From Odoribacter sp. (GTDB lineage: Bacteria; Bacteroidota; Bacteroidia; Bacteroidales; Marinifilaceae): a stretch of 14,593 nucleotides of DNA. Below, one piece after another: positions 1-7,405 of this stretch (positions are counted from its first letter, which is position 1; each line of letters starts with the position of its first letter). The stretch is from contig JAHHTT010000056.1 of the NCBI GenBank assembly GCA_020024465.1, forward strand, positions 1 to 14,593, given 5' to 3'. The position numbers were made by a program, and so were the translations under genes. Below the pieces are notes generated by a model that was not told the origin of the DNA, ran no database searches, and saw only the letters and a list, made by a program, of their open reading frames with translations.

Positions 1-8
1 CATTGCAT
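1..8 (-). CDS. Possible 5' end of a further gene, cut by the window edge
   Basis: Directly after the TAA stop of the XRE regulator (bases 12-10), the minus strand offers ATG codons at bases 8-6 and 3-1. A gene starting 1-6 bases after the regulator would be typical of a translationally linked operon. Nothing of the product is visible. From context (XRE regulator, divergent GIY-YIG nuclease) a defence or restriction-modification partner is possible, but this is a guess. Confidence 0.25.
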
Positions 9-9
9 T

Positions 10-213
10 TTACCTTTCCTCTTTATCTGTTATCAAATCCTTTAAATCCACCTGTAAAATCTCAGCAATCCGCTGAAGTGTTTCCAAATTCGGCTGAATT
101 CTATTGCACGCATAAGCATTGACCATGCTGAAACTTTTATCAAGTTGCTTGGCTAACCATGTCTGAGAGATTCCTTTTTCAGATAATACAGCCTTTATTC
201 TATTTAGTTTCAT
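10..213 (-). CDS. Small XRE-family helix-turn-helix regulator
   Basis: This 67-residue protein is essentially one Cro/C1-type (HTH_3) domain. Residues about 5-58 contain the expected five helices. The helix-turn-helix itself is ISQTWLAKQLDKSFSMVNAY, followed by the family's NRIQPNLETLQRIAEIL stretch and an LxxDLKDLI end. It has no second domain, so it probably acts as a dimeric repressor or controller protein, like those next to restriction-modification or toxin-antitoxin genes. It starts at the ATG at 213 and lies divergent to a GIY-YIG protein gene. The 123-bp gap between them holds a palindrome and two mirrored promoter elements, which suggests it controls both directions. Another gene may begin just after its stop at the window edge. 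Confidence 0.85.
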   Translation of the reverse strand: MKLNRIKAVLSEKGISQTWLAKQLDKSFSMVNAYACNRIQPNLETLQRIAEILQVDLKDLITDKEER

Positions 214-233
214 TCTTTGATATGATTTTATAG

Positions 234-276
234 TGCAAATATAGCGAATTATATTCGATAATAGTGTATATTTGCA
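234..276. promoter_or_regulatory. Symmetrical divergent promoter/operator region
   Basis: A perfect 10-bp inverted repeat (TGCAAATATA at 234-243, TATATTTGCA at 267-276) places the Bacteroidota -7 element TATATTTG on both strands: minus at 236-243 towards the XRE gene, plus at 267-274 towards the GIY-YIG gene. Between them is a perfect palindrome, CGAAT-TAT-ATTCG (245-257), a plausible operator for the small XRE protein. No convincing -33 TTTG was found at normal spacing. Expected leaders are about 15 nt for the regulator and about 55 nt for the plus-strand gene. That XRE binds here is inferred. Confidence 0.6.
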
Positions 277-336
277 TTAAGAAAAGTCAGTTCTTAAATG
301 AGTTATACCTCAAAGTAATTGAATTTAGACATATTT

Positions 337-1164
337 ATGGGAAAGACTGTAACAACATATTTAATTGACGGAGATCCTAAAGGAACTCAATACGCATTCA
401 TTAGCAACAAAATTTGCCAAATGTTTGTCGTACCACGTTCTAATCTCTCCTATTTGAATACACAAGAGAAGTTACAAAAACCTGCATTCTATATATTACT
501 AGGGGAAGATGAATCAACAAAACCGCAGGCATATATAGGTGAAACGGAAAATTTCAAAGAACGTGTAAAAGACCACGACAGCAAAAAAGCGTTTTGGCAA
601 AAAGCACTCATATTCGTATCGAAAGATGCCGATATGACTAAAGTTGATGTGCAATACCTAGAACATAAAGCGATAGCTGAAGCCAAGAAAGCAAACGCTT
701 TTGTTTTAAGCGATAATAAACAAATCCCTAAAGCACCGAATCTACCAGAGCATCAACAAGACTCAATGGATGAATTTTTCGAAGATGTGAAATTTCTAGC
801 ATCATTCATCGGTTGCAATATCTTTGAAGTATCACAACCCAAAGAAGAACATCTATTCTACACCAAAGGTAGAGGGTGCAATGCAAAGGGCTTCTACAGT
901 TCCGATGGCTTTACAGTCCTAAAAGGAAGTACTGTTGCCAAAACAATGGTTCCGTCTTTCAACTGGAAAGAAAAACGAGAAAAGATGCTTCAAGATTACA
1001 CTTCTACTGAGAACGGAATATTGGTATTGACATCAGATAAAACTTTTTCAAGTCCCAGTACTGCCGCAGATTTCTGTATTGGTAGCAGTAATAACGGTTG
1101 GTTGATATGGAAAGACAAAGATGGAAACACATTGGATTCAGTTTATAGAAAACAGCTGGATTAA
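337..1164 (+). CDS. GIY-YIG nuclease family protein with C-terminal DUF4357
   Basis: This protein of about 275 residues has two recognisable parts. Residues about 48-120 look like a GIY-YIG endonuclease domain: FYILLG stands at the GIY position, then AYIGET at the YIG position, an arginine in the following helix (R76), and the candidate catalytic glutamate in YLEH (E110). The C-terminal part resembles DUF4357, with VLKGSTVAK, a TFSSPSTAADF motif and NGWLIWKDKDGNTLD before the end. Proteins with this architecture occur in restriction and defence contexts. Their substrate is not established, and DNA cleavage is inferred from the fold. The ATG at 337 is preferred over an upstream in-frame TTG at 319. 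The gene runs divergent from the XRE regulator and is followed 90 bp later by the DUF6155-like gene. Confidence 0.8.
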   Translation: MGKTVTTYLIDGDPKGTQYAFISNKICQMFVVPRSNLSYLNTQEKLQKPAFYILLGEDESTKPQAYIGETENFKERVKDHDSKKAFWQKALIFVSKDADMTKVDVQYLEHKAIAEAKKANAFVLSDNKQIPKAPNLPEHQQDSMDEFFEDVKFLASFIGCNIFEVSQPKEEHLFYTKGRGCNAKGFYSSDGFTVLKGSTVAKTMVPSFNWKEKREKMLQDYTSTENGILVLTSDKTFSSPSTAADFCIGSSNNGWLIWKDKDGNTLDSVYRKQLD

Positions 1165-1254
1165 TAACATATCAATTGGAAGCAGATATGGAAGAAAAAG
1201 GTTTGTTTGGAAATTAGCAGGAATGTAAATACGCAATCAATTGAAAATCAATCT

Positions 1255-1767
1255 ATGTCAAAAGCAAAGCTAAAAAAACACTTGTTGTCACTTACAAAAG
1301 AACAGATAACCGATATTGTTCTTGAACTATACGATGCACGTAAAGAGGCAAAAGATTATCTGGAGTTTTATCTTACCCCAGATTGCAACGCTGAATTAGA
1401 AAAGAGCAAGAAAGCTATCCGAAATGAGTTCTTCCCAATTCGTGGATTTTCCGAAAAGCCGTCATTTGCCAAATGTCGAAAAGTCATTTCCGATTTTCAA
1501 AAGCTAAAACCGGAACCGACCATTGTTGCCGATTTAATGTTGTTCTATATCAAACAAGGATGCGAATACACACTTGAATTTGGCGATATGTGGGAACAGT
1601 TCTATACAACACTGGAGGGAAATTTCGACAAGGCTATGCGCTTTATCTTTCTCAACGGATTATTAGCCTATTATTACGAACGGATTGAAAAGCTTATTGA
1701 TAGCGTATCGGATTGTGGCTGGGGATTTTATGATACATTACAAGATATTTATTCTGAATATCGGTAG
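1255..1767 (+). CDS. DUF6155-like protein of unknown function
   Basis: This is a soluble, mostly helical protein of about 170 residues. The start at ATG 1255 (MSKAKLKKHLLSLTKEQ) is chosen because that N-terminus, with KxxLxxLxKEQ followed by LYxARKEAKDYLEFYL, is what I recall for the DUF6155 family. The upstream in-frame TTG at 1207 would add 16 poorly structured residues. Other features are a basic middle (FFPIRGFSEKPSF), a KVISDFQKLKP segment, and a conserved-looking aromatic end (GWGFYDTLQDIYSEY). It has no signal peptide or membrane segment. It lies 90 bp after the GIY-YIG gene on the same strand with no clear terminator between, so co-transcription is likely. Its function is unknown, and the family assignment is from memory of the sequence pattern. 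Confidence 0.65.
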   Translation: MSKAKLKKHLLSLTKEQITDIVLELYDARKEAKDYLEFYLTPDCNAELEKSKKAIRNEFFPIRGFSEKPSFAKCRKVISDFQKLKPEPTIVADLMLFYIKQGCEYTLEFGDMWEQFYTTLEGNFDKAMRFIFLNGLLAYYYERIEKLIDSVSDCGWGFYDTLQDIYSEYR

Positions 1768-1868
1768 TGGTTTTTAATCTTTGATAAAGTCTTGCCCTAC
1801 ACAAAAAGTAAGGAACTGAACCTGTGCGCATAATGACATAGATTTAGTTTCTATCCTGTCCCTTTAAA

Positions 1869-2144
1869 CTACTCCATTGATTCCCGAATAATACGCAAAG
1901 TTTCTTTCTTATACTCCTTGCGGTCATATTCAAATCCTCTGCACATCCAGCAACTACACGGAGTTCCTGTAGTTTTGTACACTTGTGCCCATTTGTCTTT
2001 TGCCAACTCAAACCAATGAGGATGTTCATAATAGCTTCCATCCTCACGAATGATGCAATGACCATAAGCGGCATACAGAATCATACGAGCCTTAAACACA
2101 CGAGCCATTTGTTGGCGTCTCCACAATTTGTTTCTTTTGTCCAT
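1869..2144 (-). CDS. Small CxCxxC-motif protein, function unknown
   Basis: This 91-residue protein is basic at both ends. The N-terminus (MDKRNKLWRRQQMARVFKAR) is strongly positive. The C-terminal half holds KTTGTPCSCWMCRGFEYDR, with cysteines C63, C65 and C68 in a C-x-C-x-x-C pattern, and then a charged helix (KEYKKETLRIIRES). A fourth possible ligand is C30 in YGHC or one of the histidines H41/H43. This suggests a small metal-binding, perhaps nucleic-acid-binding, protein. I recall similar small proteins in Bacteroidota genomes but know no assigned function. The start is the ATG at 2144, about 90 nt downstream of a -7 promoter element bracketed by inverted repeats, so it is probably transcribed alone and under repression. 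An overlapping reading frame at 1844-2074 is a shadow. Confidence 0.7.
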   Translation of the reverse strand: MDKRNKLWRRQQMARVFKARMILYAAYGHCIIREDGSYYEHPHWFELAKDKWAQVYKTTGTPCSCWMCRGFEYDRKEYKKETLRIIRESME

Positions 2145-2226
2145 CGTCTCTTTCTATTAAAGTTAGGATGAACAATGATGTTACTTTGGTGAGACTTAAT
2201 ATATCCATAGCATAATACCTTTAATG

Positions 2227-2287
2227 TTATACCCTTTCGGATGCAAAATTAAAACAAAACATCAACAACATACCCGAAAGGGTATAA
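2227..2287. repeat. Perfect 14-bp inverted repeat around a promoter (likely operators)
   Basis: The arms TTATACCCTTTCGG (2227-2240) and CCGAAAGGGTATAA (2274-2287) are perfect reverse complements separated by 33 bp. The right arm lies within its own hairpin-like palindrome TACCC-GAAA-GGGTA (2271-2284). The 47-bp centre-to-centre distance is about 4.5 helical turns. The arms bracket a minus-strand -7 element (2244-2251), which suits binding sites for a dimeric repressor controlling the CxCxxC gene. The binding protein is not identified. Confidence 0.6.
2244..2251 (-). promoter_or_regulatory. Promoter -7 element for the CxCxxC gene
   Basis: The minus strand reads TAATTTTG, an exact match to the Bacteroidota -7 consensus TAnnTTTG. 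It lies about 100 bp upstream of the ATG at 2144 and between the two arms of the 14-bp inverted repeat. A matching -33 TTTG at 19-21 bp is not evident, so the promoter may be weak or activator-dependent. Confidence 0.4.
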
Positions 2288-2324
2288 TTTGTTTGTATCT
2301 TTTAGAGGTACAGTATTACGCGCA

Positions 2325-2408
2325 TACATTTTTTTAAGCGAATAATTCAACCTTATTACACTTTTTCCAACGAATATCACCCATTGCTCTACACTTTTTT
2401 TAGCGAAT
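2325..2408 (+). repeat. Three 19-bp iteron-like direct repeats, 32-33 bp period
   Basis: The copies are TACATTTTTTTAAGCGAAT (2325-2343), TACACTTTTTCCAACGAAT (2357-2375) and TACACTTTTTTTAGCGAAT (2390-2408). Their starts are 32 and 33 bp apart, close to three helical turns, which would put all three on one face of the DNA. The 13- and 14-bp stretches between them do not resemble each other. Candidate roles are operator sites, integrase/excisionase arm sites or replication iterons. The sequence alone does not decide. They lie in the gene-free stretch between the CxCxxC gene and the decayed jetD. Confidence 0.6.
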
Positions 2409-2517
2409 CAAACGTAAACAAAAGTTTTCAGGTTTTATAACCGATTTTCCACCATCCAACACCTTCTGGAAAAATAAAAAACCACACCGCAAGCCACAGA
2501 AATCCCAAGAAAAACAC

Positions 2518-2525
2518 TACCTTTG
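2518..2525 (+). promoter_or_regulatory. Lone -7 promoter element (TACCTTTG)
   Basis: TACCTTTG is an exact Bacteroidota -7 match on the plus strand, inside a 6-bp inverted repeat (AACACT 2513-2518, AGTGTT 2535-2540). The only open frame downstream is a 56-codon one at 2632-2802. The promoter therefore serves either that small product, an unrecognised RNA, or a gene that has been lost. Confidence 0.35.
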
Positions 2526-2631
2526 TATTCAACAAGTGTTCTGTAACATACCTACGGAAATGTTCTATCTTTCAATACCTTGTATCTGATAGCATACATT
2601 TCACAAAAGAGTTGAAAAGAGGCGGTACAAT

Positions 2632-2802
2632 ATGTATATGCAAAGCTATGAAATACAACGTTTTGCATTTGTCCCCACATTCTGTGTATTTGTCATAACA
2701 GAGGTTGTACCGACCCATAGAAAATGTTTTGTCACCCGAATGATTGTGCCGGTAAATGTATTTTCTTTTCGTGATATTTTCTTGGCATGTAACTTCATAT
2801 AG
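2632..2802 (+). CDS. Possible small protein (56 residues), uncertain
   Basis: An ATG at 2632, preceded by a purine-rich GAAAAGAGGCGG stretch 6 bp upstream, opens a 56-codon frame ending in TAG at 2800-2802. The product is hydrophobic and aromatic-rich (it begins MYMQSYEIQRFAFVPTF) and resembles no family I know. In its favour are the upstream TACCTTTG element and the ribosome-binding-like sequence. Against it are its length and the lack of a recognisable motif. It may be chance or a remnant. A 68-codon frame on the opposite strand here is equally unconvincing. Confidence 0.2.
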   Translation: MYMQSYEIQRFAFVPTFCVFVITEVVPTHRKCFVTRMIVPVNVFSFRDIFLACNFI

Positions 2803-2867
2803 GTATTTTTTTTATAAATGATATTCGCAAAATTACTACTGATGAAGTACATGTTCTTATTAAAACA

Positions 2868-2892
2868 ATAATCTTAATAATAATCAGATTAT
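2868..2892 (-). terminator. Weak hairpin at the end of the jet operon
   Basis: ATAATCT (2868-2874) pairs with AGATTAT (2886-2892) around an 11-base loop. On the minus strand it is followed by TTGTTTT. It overlaps the original stop codon of jetD (2889-2891). The stem is AT-rich and short, so any terminator function is weak. Confidence 0.25.
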
Positions 2893-3757
2893 AACGATTC
2901 CTCAATATATCCTTCCTATTCATATACCCGATGATATTGATGAATCAAATTCACGAGAGGACCTAATCGTTCATCACAAATTTCCATATTCACGAACTTT
3001 GCATATTGCTTATTATATAAGTCTTTATTGCCCTTCATAATTCTTGCTTCAATATCATTAGGTATGAAAAAAGAAGAACGGTTTCCTAGATATTTGAAGA
3101 TTTCAGTTTGATAAATATGAATTCCTGCCAAATCAAAATCACCGAAATGAATATATGAATTAGGAACATGAGTTAACCAATTCCGTAAATCGGTTGATTG
3201 TGGATAACGTGAGACAAATAATACTTTCTCTGAATGGAATAAATTCCGTTGCAGACGGATTTTACGGAAGTTCTCCCATTCTCAATCCCTACAACAACCA
3301 CGTCGGGAGGAATTCTAAAAGTTTCCGGATCTTGAATAAAGGTTGCTATTCCTTCAATTGGTGATAGATTAAAAGTAACATTATTTACCTGAATTTGTAT
3401 TGGTTCACAACTGTTTACGAGGAACCCCCTAAATGTTCTCACAGACAACATTTTTGAATCTCCGGCTTCTTTGACTAGGGTTGCACGAGAAATTGTTTCT
3501 TCAGAAGAATTCATCGTTACAATCCAGTTCTCGATAGACTTACCATTAAGATAGTAAGTCTCAATATATTGTCTGGATGCTTCCCTATTAAACAGATAAT
3601 AAGATGACCTACTACCGTGTGACACAACTCCAAGCAATTCTTCATTCCTTAAATTTGCCACAACTGTTTTGGGTAAAGCGCTTGAAGGGAGTTGATCCCC
3701 TTCAAGCATTTTCAATATTTTTTTTGCCGTTGCTACGGATATTTTTTCATTAGCCAT
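2889..3757 (-). pseudogene. jetD: JetD-like Toprim nuclease of a Wadjet system, frameshifted and truncated
   Basis: The reconstructed protein has 289 residues. An N-terminal winged-helix-like part (about 1-75, VATAKKILKMLEG...SSYYLFNREASRQYIETYYLNG) precedes a C-terminal Toprim domain with the catalytic glutamate in VVVVGIEN (E159) and the DxD motif in HFGDFDLAGIHI (D207, D209). In Wadjet, JetD is the metal-dependent nuclease that cuts plasmid DNA after loop extrusion by JetABC. Two lesions are visible. One base is missing from a G run (CCC at 3275-3277 on the plus strand), directly after GIEN, so the intact frame ends at 3173 with about 34 wrong residues. Restoring one base gives ENFRKIRLQRNLFHSEKVLF and the rest of the domain. 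A TAG at 2916-2918 replaces what is probably CAG, because YE-stop-EGYIEESL reads like the family's C-terminus and is followed by TAA at 2889. The start is the ATG at 3757, three bases after jetC. The product as encoded lacks the DxD site and should be inactive. Confidence 0.8.
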
Positions 3758-3760
3758 TTT

Positions 3761-6700
3761 CTATCTTTTACGAGTTAACAATGGAACGACTTTCGTATTG
3801 CTTTTTTTATCCTTAGTTAACAAATAGGTATACCGATAATCCTCCACGTTATAAGTGGTAGGTGAGCTATTGATTAACAATACATTACGACAGTTGGCAA
3901 ATGAAAGGATACCTTTTACATTGGTCGGATGCAACTTTCCTATTTCGTCCATCATACAATGTAATTTGAAATCGCCGAACTTACCTGAAGCCTTTTCCTT
4001 AAACACGTTAATTAGCATAATATTTACCATGGCTTTGACTAGAATATCAGTTCCATCAGAGCCTACATTAGCAATCTTCTCTATCCATCCGGTATCATTG
4101 TCATTCTCAACAATGCGGAATTGCAGATTAAAGGTATCTGAAAGCACAATAGACTTACGACCAGGTTCGTCATTAAGTTTCACACTTAATGAATTTAAGA
4201 ATCTCACAGCCCTTTCGTTGACATCAGTACGCGATTCCTGCGAGAACAAATTTACCTCTCCCAAATTGAGTAAGTTCTCCTCATTAAAGCGTTTTATTTC
4301 AAGCAACAATTGCATTAACTTGTCGTTAGTTGGTTGAGCACGCAACTCAATGCTTCGAATTACACCGGTGAAGTTTCGCTCTACAAAGTCATTATTAATG
4401 GCAAGGATTGTCTTGTTTATTTCACCTTCGTTCCTAGTAAGTTCTCCTGTTTCTTTTGAAATACGCAGGATGATATTCGCATAACGTTCGCTGATACGTG
4501 TCTGAAATTCTTCTATTTTATTTTCTTCTACAAATTCAAGAACGTTTGCTGCGTAGTTAGAATAATCTGCATCTGTAACAGGAGTTGTAGGGAAACTGAA
4601 TGTATTTTTCGCCGAGAAATTACTACTAAAGGCATTCACCGCTTTCTTGAACGCTTCAGATTCTTTATTGTACCCGATGATTTTATCTTTTCACATCTTT
4701 ATAATGTTTCCACTAGAGTCTTTCGTTGGACGTTCTTCCAATGTAGCAGACTCAGGTGGACAAAAATAAATATCCTCCTTGAACTTGCGCAATTCTTCGC
4801 TATCATGTACTATCGTTTTCTTTTCATTATTTTTGTCATCAAGCTCTATCTTTGTTTCATTAATGTTATTTTTTAACTTTAGGGCTCTTTGGACGTATTT
4901 ATCCCTCTGCTCAGCAAGCCGACGACTGATATCTTTCTTTTTCTCCTGAAACTCTGGTTCCATGTCGAAAAATTCACGTTTATCTTTGTCATATTCATAT
5001 ACATGATGACGATTCGAGCGAATGAATTCTTGCTCCTTCTGCAAGTTCACAATTCTTTGTTCGTAAGTGTTGATTGCAGTTGTATCAACTCCTTTTCCAC
5101 TTAATTCGCTCGTTTGTGAAAGTCGAAGTTCCACTTTCTGAGTCTCTACCTCTTTCTTTTTAATCGTAATCTGACGCTCAAGTCCGATGATTGCCTCATT
5201 TCTGGCCGTCTCTTTCTCTTTTAACGCCTTATTAAATTCGTCGAAGATATTTTTTAATCGTCGCTGAAGATCATTTTTGGTCTATTCTAATTTAACCTCA
5301 AATCCGTTGATACTATTCTGCTTTTCTCCAATTAACAAATCAATGCGATCTATTTCCTGTTGTTTCCATGCTTCTTCCTTATTTTCCCATTCCACAAGCT
5401 CAACCTTCAACGCTTTCTGATTAACGGGTATTCTTTCCAGCTGTGCCTCGAATAAGTGTTGACATTCGTTTATATCACGTATTTTCTTATTTGCTTTTTT
5501 CTCAATGGCATCTTTTGCTTCTATCTGCTCTTTGGAAAGTTTGTCCAACACAGCAGTGAGTTTTTCACGTTTTGCCTCTTTACCTGATAGTTCATCTTGT
5601 ATCATAGCAGGTGTTCGCAGCTCACGACTAACATGCGAGAGATCCAACGTTACACCAAAAAGATTTTGATCATTATCAGATGCCATTTGAGGATTAAGAT
5701 GTTGATTATAAAGAATATTCCATTCGTCAATCACCTTTCCGATATTTTTCTGCCAGTCAGGCTTATGCTGTTCCAACCATTCACACAGAGATCCCTTACG
5801 TTGTTCCAGCAAGCTACGTAACTGTAGAATTTCCTCATCCAGTGAATCCCTTTGTTGTCTAACTTTATTACTACGTGCGTTATAATCCCATTCGTTTTGT
5901 TTTATGTCATTAACAGCATCGTTTCGAAGATTCTTTACCTCTAATTTTAGTTGACCAATATCAAGTTTCAGCTGACCTTCTTCGCTTTCGAGTTTTCAAA
6001 GTTCTTCTGTTTTCTGTTCTATTTCATCTTTAAAATGAAGAGTCGTCCGAACGGTGTTCTCACGTTCCTTTAATGCAGACATTTCTGTAGTCAGCTTCAG
6101 AATTTCAGCGTGCAGATATTCCTTATGTTCATCGCTTCGATTCCGCTCTTCTTTTTCATGTTCAGAACGCTTCTGATTCAATAGCGATTTATCATCCGTA
6201 AATCGTTCCTTTACTTTCAACATATCTTCCTTTTTCTCCGTCTCGAATTCCTTTAGATTAGCATCCAATTCTCTGAAGAGTCCATTATATTTATCCATGA
6301 TGTCCTGATACAGTGAGGTCAACTTATTTAATGCCTCTTTCGTATTGGCTAAATCCGTATTGACATCCTGCTCGCTATTTACCCGGACTATAATGTTGGA
6401 GATATTCATCTGCTCATAATAGCTTCTTTTTCTTCGCGATTCTTTAAGTTTATCCTCAACGATTCCATATTCTTTCGTCAGCTTATCATGTTCCTTGTCA
6501 TATTTTTCTTTTTCCTCGTTAGAAAGACGAATGAAATTGCTTAATTTTTCTTCCAACTCTTTGATTCGATCTTCAAGTACCGGAAGATATTGAGTCTCTG
6601 TTTTTTCTGCAAAATTCAGTTCTGTCCAGCTTTCATGAATCTGTTTTTTCAGATATAACAACTGACGATATCTTTTGATAACAATATCTGCCTGTTTTCT

Positions 6701-7382
6701 TACCTCTACAACACCACTTTTATTCGGTTTGAGCCACAACATAACATCTGTATATTCTTGTTCAAACGTACCAATCAGCGAACGATAAACATTAAGATCG
6801 ATTGCTTGTTCTTCTTCATTCATGGACTTTATAATGGTGCCCTTAATGAAATCAGCATCAAGTTTAGAATTCAGAAAAACATTTTGGATTGTTCTCGGTA
6901 TATTCTGATAGTTGGAACTTTCCACAATGGCATATTTTCTGAATGGTAATAACTCATTACTTTTATTGTTTCCAAATATAATATCACGGAAAACGTAATA
7001 GTCATTGACTAACGAAGAAACAGTTGAGCTTGTCGGAATTCTTTTTCTTATTTCAGGCCACTCAGCTATCGCTTCATTCCGTTCATTCATGAACCAATCC
7101 TTACAATAAGGAGCATCAATAAAACGAAAAGCCACACGTTTCATCGATTTCATAGCCAATACACAATACGCGCCATTTTCACGCATCACCTCGTACACGA
7201 TATACGAATTATCGTATGGGAAATAAAATAAATCGAAACCCTTCTTTTCTTTAGGAATACCTAGGCGCAACTTATCCGCATTATAAAAGAACAAGATAGC
7301 TCGTAACAACGTACTCTTACCAACTCCTTGCGTGCCAATAAAATGCACATTACCATCCAACTTTATTTCACGTATGGTACAT
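3761..7382 (-). pseudogene. jetC: JetC-like SMC ATPase of a Wadjet system, with three in-frame stops and an N-terminal frameshift
   Basis: This is the SMC-like motor. The reconstructed protein is about 1206 residues: Walker A in FIGTQGVGKSTLL (about 16-24), a globular N-terminal head to about 230, long charged coiled coil (about 235-900, rich in K/E/Q heptads), then the C-terminal head with an SMC-signature-like NVGSDGTD (about 1105-1112) and Walker B in LHCMMDEIG (D1145-E1146). In Wadjet this ATPase extrudes plasmid DNA with JetA and JetB. The frame is unbroken from 7360 to 3761 except for stops at TGA 5996-5998 (residue 462), TAG 5282-5284 (700) and TGA 4691-4693 (897). Coding-quality coiled coil continues on both sides of each. 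At the start, ATG (7382-7380) is out of frame by one. Removing one C (GG at 7376-7377 on the plus strand) gives MYIREIKLDGNVHFIG, an ideal SMC N-terminus. As it stands ATG reads only four codons. jetB ends 23 bp upstream and jetD begins 3 bp downstream. Confidence 0.85.
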
Positions 7383-7405
7383 GTGCGCTATTTATAAAAA
7401 CTATT

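Noticed and set aside
1844..2074. 76-codon minus-strand frame
   Set aside because: It overlaps the CxCxxC gene in another frame and has no family features.
2325..2408. Remnant CRISPR array
   Set aside because: The repeats are only 19 bp with 13-14 bp between them, are imperfect and lack cas genes. The spacing is too short for spacers.
2646..2852. 68-codon minus-strand frame between the repeats and jetD
   Set aside because: There is no promoter, ribosome-binding sequence or recognisable motif, and low-complexity AT-rich sequence is the likely cause.
3270..3290. Programmed ribosomal frameshift in jetD
   Set aside because: The site has only three Gs, with no heptameric slippery sequence or clear downstream structure, and the other operon lesions make simple decay more likely.
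3855..4337. 160-codon plus-strand frame
   Set aside because: It lies antisense within the conserved C-terminal head of jetC. It is a shadow of that frame.
3761..7360. Four separate ATPase or coiled-coil genes in place of one broken jetC
   Set aside because: All four pieces are in the same frame, the intervening codons translate to coiled coil that fits both sides, and only the first piece has Walker A and only the last has Walker B.
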